Source: Apricaphanius iberus
Taxonomy: Eukaryota; Chordata; Actinopteri; Cyprinodontiformes; Aphaniidae
Reading direction: 5' to 3'
DNA: 64,000 nt
Assembly: GCA_028564705.1 (NCBI GenBank)
Contig: JAPXFQ010000344.1
Coordinates: 1,245,001 to 1,309,000 of the forward strand
Shown: positions 12,121-21,267 of the stretch, one piece after another
How the letters are laid out: every line of letters begins with the position of its first letter
Numbering within the stretch: position 1 is the first letter of the stretch
The notes under the pieces: generated by a model
Told to the model about the DNA's origin: nothing
What the model saw: only the letters and a program-made list of their open reading frames with translations
The model's database searches: none
Program-made: the position numbers and the translations under genes

Positions 12121-12224
12121 AGTTTTTCACAAATAAAAAACAAATGCTACGTATTTTCACTTCCTTAAGCACAATGCACAAATTCCATTCTTTGAGTCAC
12201 ATAAAAATAAATTATCAAATCTTA

Positions 12225-12387
12225 TGGTGCGTTCACACCGCAACGCAAGTAACGCTTGAAAAGTTGACGAAGCCGATGCACAGAAAGCATCGCAAAGACA
12301 GACGGACCTCTGACAGACTCAACCATAGACTTTACAAGTAGTCTTGCCACAACTGATACTGATGTTTGGGTTGGTGTGAATGCACCA
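12225..12387. mobile_element. MITE, PIF/Harbinger-like, 163 bp
   Basis: Terminal inverted repeats TGGTGCGTTCACACC (12225-12239) and GGTGTGAATGCACCA (12373-12387) match at 14 of 15 positions. They are flanked by TTA on both sides (12222-12224 and 12388-12390). A 3-bp TTA/TAA duplication is typical of PIF/Harbinger. It has no coding capacity. Confidence 0.85.
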
Positions 12388-12390
12388 TTA

Positions 12391-14565
12391 CATTTACAGT
12401 TTTCCCCCCAATTGATACAATCAAATGGTGCTAAAAACATCCACATATTTTGTCTAAAAAAATAACTTGTGTATATATTTTTGTTGCTCACAGACCCAAA
12501 GCAGTGTATGCAATTACACAAATTGATTGGAGCTTACACAGATTGAAGCTTCTCAGGTTAGTGGAAATTTGGAAGCCCTTTGGCCTGAGTATAATCAATT
12601 TGTGAAGTTGCATTCAATGCTTTGTTTCTGAGAGCAACAAAAACGTTTACATTTTTTTTACATGTTTATACACGGACTATTTAAATTCCACATCTAAATC
12701 TAATTGAAATGTTGAATTAAAAATCGATATACAAAGATGTTTTCCAGTCAAGTCACACTGAGCTTAAGCTAATTTAAGACAAACACCACAAACTTGCAGC
12801 TGTAACTGCAACTGAAGCTTGTTCAACATTGTATTGACTTGGGTAAACGATGTCTTCTTTGTGTCGGTCTGCCATATGAAATCTGAATAAAATACATTGA
12901 AGTTTGTAGTTATAACCTGAATCTGTTTTTTTTATGATTCAAGGGATATGACAGCTTTACTAGGTATTGCAATACTTTAAAAATAATTTTTATATATACA
13001 GCTTTAGGGAAACAATCTCCCGTGTATATTAGGACAAAATGGTGTGTACCCACTTCTTCTACTTCTCTATGAATTTTAAAATGAGATTTTCAGACTTTCA
13101 ATTGTCTTTATTACACATGAGCACTGCAGTTTTCCAAAATGTTTTTACCCTTCACGGATCTCAGACCTTTAAGTCTTCCCCTCTGAGTTTAAATGTGTTT
13201 ACACCCAAGAGACTTTTCTACACCCTGTAATCAAAGACAGTTTGTGCAGCCCCCAAATAGGAAGCGTTTGTTGTGGGAATTTATTAGTTTTTTTGTTGCT
13301 CATGTGAAATTTAAATAGTTACTACTGTAAATTTTTTAAAGCTGGTCTTTATGTAGAATTTTTTGCACTTCAGCATTTGTTTTTTTTTAACTCACGAGTT
13401 AGTGTTTTTAGGTGCTGAGCTTTAAGTAAGTATCTGGAGGATAGATTTACAACACTTTGCTTTGATATAATCTGAGTTATTTTTAAGTTTTGCACATGCA
13501 CAGCGCACTTTCGCATGTACAAACACACCCTTGACAGTATCAGGTCTGCAGAGAAAGAGAGTTTACTCCAAGAAACTCCCCATGCTCCCTCAGCTTAAAT
13601 ATTTAGGCTTAAAGTCTACAACACTCTTTTGAATTAAAGTAATTGGCTGGTGTTTAAATTGAAATTTCATAAGCAGTAGATTGCCACACAGAGCAGTGGA
13701 ACTCAAAGGAGGATGCTCTCTTGGCTTTTCCGATGTTTAGGTATACATGCGTGCACAGACATGTCTAGCTTTATTAGTATTCCATCAGTTGAGCCATATG
13801 AAAGTGTCATCTCCCTCTTTTTCAAGTCACCCCACCCACTCATCTTTGCTGCTCCCTTGCTCAGTTCCCTTTCTATTCAAAGGTCCAGAGTATGCCCCGT
13901 GGGCAGCTATTAATGAGGAACTTTGTGGTGAGTCTTATTAAACCTTAATGACACACAGCCACCTGTCTGGATTTCAATGCAAGTAGGGCTCAGACAGTCA
14001 TCAACACAGAGAATCTGAAAAGAAGTGCCACTGCCAAGGTGGATCGCTCTGTGATATTCTACATGTTTCCAGCAAAGAGGGCAGTTTTCAAGGAAATTTC
14101 AGTGTTTGGATTGTTCTCCACAGCCTCTCATCTTGTTTGCCTTCTCAGGTTATCAGATGCACAGAGGGAGAGCAGGTATTTCTTTGTGTCAATCGAGTAA
14201 TTATGAGATCCTACGTTTCGGGAGGCTGTATTTAGCTATTCAGAACATGTGTCACAAGATATCAGTCTCCCAGCATCGTACAGCTCAAGGCAGGTGAGGA
14301 ACCAAAACATTTGCACACAACGTATAAAAAGACACATTTATTTAACAGCATTAAATCAGATTAGATTCTTGGTAATTTTGCTCAAGATTATTTTTTTGTT
14401 GTTGTACAAATTGTTAAATGCCAGAATAATATGATCTGATATATGTTTTACAACTTTTTTTAAAAATACAGGTATATAGATTTTTTTAAGAAGCCTCTAA
14501 ACTGTACGACTTGGGTTACATTTGATTGTCAATATATTTGGTTACTATACCCTTCATCAAGCTTT
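12391..14565. other. Unassigned sequence, about 2.2 kb
   Basis: Mixed composition. The part at 13700-14310 is less AT-rich and free of obvious repeats, but gives no convincing exon. Short frames at 13713-13941 and 14106-14297 show no recognisable motif. Confidence 0.45.
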
Positions 14566-14629
14566 ACCAGCGGATGTCATCTCAAGGCACTTTACAAGAA
14601 AAGTCTTATAAATAAGTTTCACTAGCAAG

Positions 14630-15390
14630 GACCACGCATCATTTAATTGTGATTAAAGGTTTATTGAATGAACAGTGAGAACGGAAGTCTGGGGAGACGA
14701 GCCGATGAGGTCAGGAGGTAGACTCAGTGTGGGGGTGCAGTCTTCAGGAGATCATCTTTTCTGTGCCTGCTCAGGACCCCCCAGACAAACCTGAAAGAAA
14801 GAGATATTAGAAAAGGCTAGGACTGTGAGTAAGCTAAACGAAAGGTAGGGGATGAGGATGGAGCGAAGGGTCGAAAGGGATGAAAGAAGGGTCGAAAGGG
14901 ATGAGGAGGGTATGGATGAGGGTCGAAGTAATGAGGTTCCGAAGGGATGAGGGTCGAAGGGATGAGGGTCGAAGGGATGAGGGTCGAAGGGATGAAGGGA
15001 TGAGGGTCGAACGATCGGAGGGGTAAGGGTTGAAGGGATGAGGGTCGAAAGGGATGAAGGGATGAGGGTCGAAGGGATAAAGGGATGAGGGTCGAACGAT
15101 CGGAGGGGTAAGGGTTGAAGGGATGAGGGTCGATGGGTCGAACATGTGGGTTCAAGGGGACGGAACTTAAGGGTATGGAGCAGTAAAGTAGATAGAGGTT
15201 AGACCACAGATTGGGTCGGGTAAAGAGGGGTGTGAACAAACGTGACAGACGTTGAACGTGAAGCGAGCCTGGCTTATATAGATCACTGATTGATTAATGA
15301 GGTGTGAGATATCTAGAAGGCCAGGTGAATTGAATTGATGTTGATTACTCCATACGATGAGAGTTGATGTGTGGTCCCGCTCCTGAACCT
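14630..15390 (-). other. Inserted segment with TATA-like box, minisatellite and poly(A) signal
   Basis: It interrupts the L2 3' UTR. On the minus strand it has a TATA-like TCTATATAAGCC (about 15273-15284), then the minisatellite, then AATAAA (complement of 'tttatt' near 14662-14667). This order resembles a promoter-to-poly(A) unit such as an LTR or a small non-autonomous retroelement. Its ends could not be fixed and no target duplication was found. The 140-codon frame across it has no ATG and is the translated minisatellite. Confidence 0.4.
14868..15160. repeat. Minisatellite, 15-bp unit GAAGGGATGAGGGTC with higher-order repeats
   Basis: Variants of the 15-bp unit recur throughout. A longer block containing 'gaacgatcggaggggtaagg' occurs twice (about 15008 and 15093), showing a higher-order period of about 85 bp. 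Because 15 is divisible by three, artificial Pro/Ser/Phe-rich frames stay open on the minus strand. Confidence 0.92.
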
Positions 15391-15665
15391 AAGTTAACAT
15401 GTTAACTCCATTTAAACAAACAGCAAATTCCATTGACGTGAGGTTGGGCCATGATCATGCAGACTCTAACCACAGCAGACCCTCAGTAATCCCTCATAAT
15501 AAGCAAGCATGTAGCGACAGTGGAGAGGAGAAGCTCCCCTTTAACAGGAAGAAACCTCCAACAGAGCCTGGCTTAGTACGAGTGGTCATCTGATCGACAG
15601 TGTGGGTGTTTGAGAAAACAGAGCAGACACAAAGAACAAATGAACTGATGTAAGAGTACTTTATA

Positions 15666-16033
15666 CACTATATTATCAGGGAAGACAAGACAGAAGCTCC
15701 TCAAGCAACTGCATCTCCTGCAGAAGGAGAAGTTCTCAGTGGAAGCCCACCAGAACGTGAGAGGAAGCAGGACTCATCTTCATCAGCTGCCTCACAGAGG
15801 AGGAAGAAGAAGAAGGTGGAGTGTGGTTGCCAGGGAGACATGGAGACGGAGGAGGTGGAGTGAGCCGAGGTGCCATGTTGTAGCAGGAAAATATGAAAAT
15901 AAGCAGCAGCTGGTGTGGACCAGAACCTTCTTCTGGTTCGCTTCATCTGAGCTGCAGAGGGCAGAACCCAACCAGAACATGAACCTGGACACTTTTTACT
16001 GCATTAATAAAACATCCTAACGTTCAAAAAAGA
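15666..16033 (+). pseudogene. Retroposed 3' fragment of an unidentified mRNA
   Basis: The insert is flanked by a perfect 14-bp direct repeat AAGAGTACTTTATA (15652-15665 and 16034-16047), the mark of LINE-driven retroposition. It ends in an A-rich stretch after AATAAA (about 16006-16011). In one frame it reads as a protein C-terminus: EDKTEAPQATASPAEGEVLS, then SGSPPERERKQDSSSSAASQ, then RRKKKKVECGCQGDMETEEV and stop TGA 15861-15863, followed by about 170 nt of 3' UTR. The Ser-rich stretch and RRKKKK run look like a nuclear protein tail with a possible nuclear localisation signal. No introns or upstream coding are present, so it is a 5'-truncated processed copy. The parent gene was not identified. 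The longer frame at 15739-16020 is a shadow in another phase. Confidence 0.75.
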
Positions 16034-16305
16034 AAGAGTACTTTATATATTAAAGAAAATATTTAACAAACCGGTAAAACATGAATAACTATCTGTGTCA
16101 ACAAGTACTCAACATCTTTTCCTAATGATGTGATTTAGGACTACTCAAATAAACACTGATTTGAGAGATAAAAGTGCATTTAGGTGCATATAAATAGAAC
16201 TTAAAAGTTCTATGTACATGGTCCTCTACAGTTTAGAGGGCCACATCAATGGCCATGGCGGGCCAGATTCGGCTCCCGGGCCTTGACTTTGACACCTTTG
16301 ACCTA

Positions 16306-16805
16306 AGCCTTTTAACAATAAGCTTTTTTTAAAAAGGAAGGTTTTGAGCCTGGTCTTAAAAGTAGACAGTATGTCTGTATCAGAGATTAAAACTGGAAGA
16401 TGGTTCCATAGGAGAGGAGCCTGATAACTAAAACATCTGCCTCAAATGTAGTTTTAGAAATCCTAGGAACACCAGTAGACCTGCATTCTGAGAACAAAGG
16501 GCTCTGTTGGGAAGATATGGAACAATCAGATCTCTGATGTACGATGGAGCTTGATTATTAAGGGCTTTATATGTAAAGAGGAGGAGGAGCTTAATCTCTA
16601 TTCTCGATTTAATTGGGAGCCAATGGAGAGAAGCTAAAACAGGAGAAATGTGATCTCTCTTTTTAATATTTATCAGAACTCTTGCTGCAGCATTTTGGAT
16701 CAACTGAAGGCTTTTAATTGCATTTTGTGGAATTCCTGATAATAAGGAATTACAGTAGTCCAGCCTTGAAGTAACAAATGCATGGACTAGTTTCTCAGCA
16801 TCACT
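16306..16805 (-). pseudogene. L2 LINE ORF2 C-terminal remnant
   Basis: Minus strand: MIQNAAARVLINIKKRDHIS, then PVLASLHWLPIKSRIEIKLL, TYKALNNQAPSYIRDLIVPY and LPNRALCSQNAGLLV. These are the conserved C-terminal blocks following the reverse transcriptase of L2/CR1-group elements, also found at 51540-51800 in this window. The upstream RT and endonuclease are missing. Frameshifts follow LLVFLGF. Confidence 0.85.
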
Positions 16806-16933
16806 CCTAGACAGCTTTTACTGAATTCAGTTGAATTTAAACATACTTCTTGATCTCAAAGGTATAATAAATTTTATATCTCATACAATAAAATTTTCCT
16901 CAGGTTCCTCCTTGTAGATTCTGGTGATTGCTT

Positions 16934-17027
16934 TTCTCTCGCCCGTTGACAGCTGGAGATGGGCACCAGGCCCCCCCGGGACCCATTAAGGATTAAGCGG
17001 TTAAGAAAATGGATGGATGGATGGACT
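16934..17027 (+). repeat. SINE 3' tail with (GGAT)n
   Basis: 'cccgttgacagctggagatg', then 'cccattaaggattaagcggt' and GGAT repeats, match the tail of the complete SINE that follows. Only the tail part is present. Confidence 0.75.
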
Positions 17028-17390
17028 GGGCTGCACGGTGGAGCAGTGGTTAGCACTGTTGCCTTGCAGCAAGAAGGTTGTGGGTTCGTATCGCGGCCCC
17101 GGGTCTTTCTGAATGGAGTTTGCATGTTCTCCCTGAGCATGCGTGGGTTCCCTCCGGGTACTCCGGCTTCCTCCCACAGTCCAACAACATGACTGTAAGG
17201 TTAATTGATCTCTCCAAATTGTCCTTAGGTGTGAGTGTTGTTTGTCCTGTTTGTCCTGCCCTGTGATGGACTGGCGACCTGTCCAGGGTGTACCCTGCCT
17301 CTCACCCGTTGACAGCTGGAGATAGGCACCAGCCCCCCACGACCCATTAAGGATTAAGCAGTTAAGAAAATGGATGGATGGATGAATGAA
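17028..17390 (+). mobile_element. tRNA-headed SINE with RTE/Rex3-like GGAT tail
   Basis: The head 'gggctgcacggtggagcagt' with 'tggttagcactg' (A-box-like) and 'gtgggttcgtatc' (B-box-like) resembles a tRNA-derived pol III promoter. The body contains 'tttgcatgttctccctgagc' and 'cttcctcccacagtcca', and the tail 'gatggactggcgacctgtcc' ends in GGATGGATGGAT. The same family recurs complete at 56835-57177 and as tails at 16934, 17655, 23331 and 34477. It begins within the GGAT repeat of the preceding tail, so it appears to have inserted there. There is no protein product. Confidence 0.8.
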
Positions 17391-17654
17391 GAAAAAAACC
17401 AAAAGTAATGTGCCGAGCAGTGTCAGCTGTATGCAGTGTCAGGGTTCACATGTTTCTGTTTTTTTTTTTTACTCCAACAAATTTGCTATGGGGCTGGGAT
17501 AGCCACTGCAAAATGTTGACTTTATTGATCTGAGACCCCTTTTGACTATCTTGGTGGTATGCTTAGGATAATTTTTAATTTGCTAAAGTTATTTTTGCTC
17601 AAATTTTGATTTTCTAGCTGATATCTTTACTTTTTGCCCCCAGTATTTTTACAT

Positions 17655-17945
17655 AACCCATCCATCAATACATTAATCTACACGTACATTCTGTACCGGC
17701 TTGTCCTTGAGGGTCAGGAGGTGATGTCTTTTTTTTAATTTTTGTTACACTTGTGGCCTTTAGTTGCACTAGACAGACAGGAAGTGGGCTAGGAGAAAAG
17801 GGGGAGAAGACATGTAGCAAAGGATGGCTGGGTCAAAGAAACCTGAATATGGAGTGGCTGTTCTACCTCTGCAACATGCTCCGCCCAATGGGGTGATGTC
17901 TATCTCCAGCTGTCACTAGATGAGAGGCAAGGTACTCCCTGAAAT
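17655..17945 (-). repeat. SINE tail, minus strand, interrupted
   Basis: 'cccatccatcaatacattaa' and 'ggcttgtccttgagggtcagg', then after an insertion 'atctccagctgtcac', match the reverse complement of the SINE tail. The interruption is the insert at 17730-17891. Confidence 0.6.
17730..17891 (-). mobile_element. 162-bp retroposed insert inside a SINE tail
   Basis: Flanked by a 10-bp direct repeat GGTGATGTCT (17720-17729 and 17892-17901). It begins with a T-run on the plus strand, which is an A-rich tail on the minus strand. The minus-strand text 'ggtttctttgacccagcc' and 'aactaaaggccacaagtg' resembles the 3' part of a common percomorph SINE whose end contains AATAAAGGCC-like sequence. Confidence 0.7.
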
Positions 17946-19532
17946 TATTATTAAAATTATATATAAATTATTTTTGAAACTTAAAGGATCATGAGGCAGG
18001 ATTTTTCAAAAATAAACATGAATGTGCAGTTTTTTTAATGCTATTGGGTGATGAAGCATTTTAAATCAAACATAATGAGCCCAAGCACGTATCATTCCAT
18101 TTTGTTGAACAGGCTGTAGTCAGCCAAATGGTTTTCAATTCGTGCCTGAACATTCTAGCCCTGTGCTAGGGGGTGACGTGAGTTGGCGCAGCAGCTCAGC
18201 TTCAAACAGGAAGAAGACAGCTGTTACTCGCAGTTCATTTACGCAACCAGCAAACTCAAAGCACACTGAAAGTGGTACTAAGAAGAAGCAAGTGTTATCA
18301 GGAGCAGGAGACCAAAGCAAAATATGATCAAAGCTAGATCGGTACCAGGATATATATCGGATACGCGATCACTAGCTGCAGGAGGGGGAGACAGGACGAG
18401 ATGCCGGCGGTAGCTATTGGAGGATATTGGAGTGCCAGGTGAGGAGTTATACATTTTCTTTTAACTTTCTTGTGATGTTAGTTAACATTAGCCAAACCTG
18501 GTTAGGGCAACTATGGTACATATATCAGTTAGAGGAGAAATGGGAGAAAGAAACGAGGAAGAGTGGAGCAAAGGGAGGGAAACTGCAGAAATTACAGAAA
18601 CAGAAATTCCCGCTCCCCCGCTGACAAACTGACGTGATGCACCGAAGCTGACTAAAAAGTGTGGAAGCAGCTGTGTTTTTATTTTAAAGCATCCGTTTGA
18701 GCGATTCGCTGCCTGGACGAGCTGGCCGGTGTGAATGCAGCGGAAGAGTTTGTGCATGCTCCCGTGTCGGTCGCTGCAAGTGGTTAAAAGTACATGTCTC
18801 CTTGCACTTTACTACAGACTTACACATGACTTACAAGATGATGACTAGATTTCAGTTTCAATCTTAATGGTAAAGCTCTACACTTGTATCAGTCCACTTA
18901 TTTTTATTTCCTTCTGTCAGTCAGTGCTTTGAATGCCACAGTCTTATCTCAAAAGCCCTTTGCTGTGCTGTCAAGCTTTTTCATCCAGCCCCCTAAGTCT
19001 TTCTGATGTATGTTCGATGTCAAAGCTTAAACTACAACCTATTAGTGGTGATGAATGGTCACAATGACTGCTGTCTTCTTGTGGCTGTTGCAGCTGAAAT
19101 GTGTCGTTAATATATTTCAAATCGAAACTGGTACAAGTTCCCAGGTTTAAGAAAAAATATACTAATAAAGTAGAGGCTGTTGACATGATCAACTGTTTGC
19201 AGAGCAAGGCTATAAACAACAAACAAAAAAGGTTTTCCACTAAGATAATCTTTACAATTAAATAGATTTGTTTGTATGCTCTCAGATTTTGATACCGTCA
19301 CTATCTCATTTTGCTTATTGCTCTCAGTGAGAAGAAAAAAAATGTCTACATATAAAAAAGGACCGTGTAAAATAATGTGACTTGAAAAAGCCAGTAAAAA
19401 TATGAAAGATTAATTTGAATGTAATCTAAGAGGTTTTGAGGAAAGGGAAGCTGGAAGATTGAAGCTTTGACTTGAAACACTTAAAAACTACAAAGGTAGA
19501 GTAAACCAAACTAGTCATTAAAAAAATATTTA
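17946..19532. other. Unassigned sequence with a repeat-like part
   Basis: 17990-18420 has moderately GC-rich sequence with 'gatcggtaccaggatatata' and 'gggggtgacgtgagttggcg', which look repeat-derived, but no ends were found. 18600-19530 holds nothing recognised. Confidence 0.4.
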
Positions 19533-19533
19533 C

Positions 19534-20131
19534 AGGGGAAGTGCATTTTTCTTTTGTTTTATTTATATCATCCGATATGTTATAGGTGTCTCTGCGATGC
19601 TTTGTTGTTGACTTCAGGGGTGTTTCACAGGTTTTAACCCAAATACACTAACCGGTATTCTGGTTTTAGTCTGGGTAGGGCTTTCACTGCAAATATCAAT
19701 ATGGTTGGAATTTGTGTGTTTCCAAATTGCACAAACAAAATGACCAAGGGGACGGAGTTCAGATTCCCCAGGCTTCCTTTCCACACCCTGCCTAGACTAC
19801 AGCTACAATGGCGGACAGCTGCTAGTCACTGAAATCCTTAGCTAGTGTAAATTGGATTAAAAGCACCTCTGAGATGCTCTGAACTCACAGGTGAACAGCG
19901 CTAGTGATTCATAACAAAACATTGGTGAAATGAAACAGTTTTGTGGCAAATTATGCCTTAATCATAGGCAGCTCTTGCTGTGCCTCCACAATTCCCATTA
20001 TACTCTGACTGCAAATGGATATAAGCCTCCCCTGAAGGACTTCAAGTGGCTCCAAACTTGTCTTGGTGTGTAAATGAATGTAATACATGCTAAAAATAAG
20101 GTCCAGGCTGAAAAAGAAAGAACTTCGCCTT
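19534..20131 (+). mobile_element. Candidate Kolobok-like non-autonomous DNA transposon
   Basis: Imperfect terminal inverted repeats: left AGGGGAAGTGCATTTTTCTT (19534) and right end, read inward, AAGGCGAAGTTCTTTCTTTT (to 20131). TTAA follows the right end (20131-20134), while the left flank reads TTTA. Inside lies a THAP-type reading frame. Kolobok transposases are known for TTAA duplications and N-terminal THAP domains, so all three clues agree, but the left target copy is imperfect. Confidence 0.45.
19701..19832 (+). pseudogene. THAP-type zinc-finger N-terminal fragment (43 codons)
   Basis: ATG-initiated frame: MVGICVFPNCTNKMTKGTEF, then RFPRLPFHTLPRLQLQWRTA, ASH, stop TGA. The start with a CX4C pair, a basic linker, an F-R-F-P motif and a Trp preceded by a Leu/Gln run fits the first half of a THAP C2CH DNA-binding domain. 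The second Cys-His pair and everything beyond are missing. It may be a truncated transposase or the first exon of a spliced one. It is too short to act alone as a normal THAP domain. Confidence 0.55.
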
Positions 20132-20924
20132 TAACTTTAAAACCAACTCTTCAGAGCATAGGAACCCTGCTGATAGTTGAAGAATCAGAGACATGATTTG
20201 GAATTATCCACAGAAGGTCCAAATTGATGTAATTTTGATAAAACTGATCAGGCAACTATTTGAAAAATGTACTTGATGGACTAATAATTTAAACAAAAAT
20301 TCATCATGTTCATTCTGAAAAAAGTAGAAATATTTTTCTTTTTATTCAATATATGCGCCCGACTGCAAATGACAAAAAAACAAAACATACTGAGTCTTGG
20401 ATGGATGAAATTCACAGGTTAGATATCAAATATAAACAGTGTAGTAAAGTAGTTTTCTGACATAACTCTATTTTCTGAGGTATAATTCTCAGAGATGCTG
20501 TCTGATGAATTCACTTTGATGCAAAAACAAACAATCTTTCCATGTGGAAAAGGATTGTTTCATCTGCACAAAGAGCTCCTCTTTTCACTCTGAAGAGTAC
20601 ACGCTCTGCCTCAAATACCAGATGCTAAAAACAATGGCCTCTGTCTACTACATATGGGAAAGTAGTGCCAGGTCTGAACCCCCATCACAATGCTGTGGTT
20701 TACTGGCCTGACTGTGTATTCTCACAGGGACATGGGCCAGAGTAAAAGCTGTATTCCCTTGTCTTTTTTTTTCCTGTGGTGGCCAGCTTTACTTCCAGAA
20801 TCTTCAGGATATAGTTGGTTTATGCTATCCAGTCTCTGGTATAAATCTCCGATCATCTCCCTGACAGGAGCAGAACTCAGTAGTCTAAGGTCTAGACTCC
20901 TAAGACACAGGAGGTCTCTCTCTT
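20132..20924. other. Unassigned sequence
   Basis: No recognised feature. Confidence 0.5.
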
Positions 20925-21267
20925 GGGCTACGTCTACACTAAGCCGATAAGGTTATACGGGGAGTAACATTAGACGCCTAATGTTATCCACTCAACACGA
21001 GCATTTACGCCCCGTTTAAGGTCCCATGATTGCGCAATCCCATACCGAGCTGTGCAAATACTGGGCATGCACGAAAAGACGCAAGAAACACCCGTATAAT
21101 TTACGCCACTTCCTAGCCTTTGAATTAAGATTTACACTGCTCTCTTACCCGGCTAATATATCCGGCCACAGACCTTAAATGAAGCCGGGTTAGTGTGGAC
21201 GATGGGGGGGTGTAGACTAAATAATTGTACGTTTAAGGCATTACCCGGCTTAGTGTGGACTTGGCCT
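20925..21267. mobile_element. MITE, 343 bp, probably hAT-like
   Basis: Terminal inverted repeats GGGCTACGTCTACACTAAGCCG (first 20 of these, from 20925) and, read inward from the right end, AGGCCAAGTCCACACTAAGC. Inside, 'ccgggttagtgtggac' repeats the terminal motif again near 21185. A clear target duplication was not found, so superfamily is uncertain. There is no coding capacity. Confidence 0.7.

Larger units (their letters stand above)
14566..16810 (-). mobile_element. L2-clade LINE copy split by two insertions
   Basis: Three collinear minus-strand pieces of one L2 element are visible. The tail is at 14566-14625 ('gatgtcatctcaaggcactt'). The 3' UTR is at about 15390-15651 ('taacaggaagaaacctcc', 'agcgacagtggagagg'). 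The ORF2 C-terminus is at 16306-16805. The pieces are separated by a minisatellite-bearing segment (about 14630-15390) and a retroposed mRNA fragment (15666-16033). A repeat-like scrap at about 16215-16305 ('ggccagattcggctcccggg') also lies between pieces. Confidence 0.8.

Noticed and set aside
14817..15239. 140-codon Pro/Ser/Phe-rich minus frame
   Set aside because: It is the translation of a 15-bp minisatellite, has no ATG start and a period divisible by three explains its length.
17028..17110. tRNA gene
   Set aside because: A- and B-box-like sequences are present, but the context is a SINE head and no cloverleaf with intact arms can be drawn. The same applies at 56835 and 38095.
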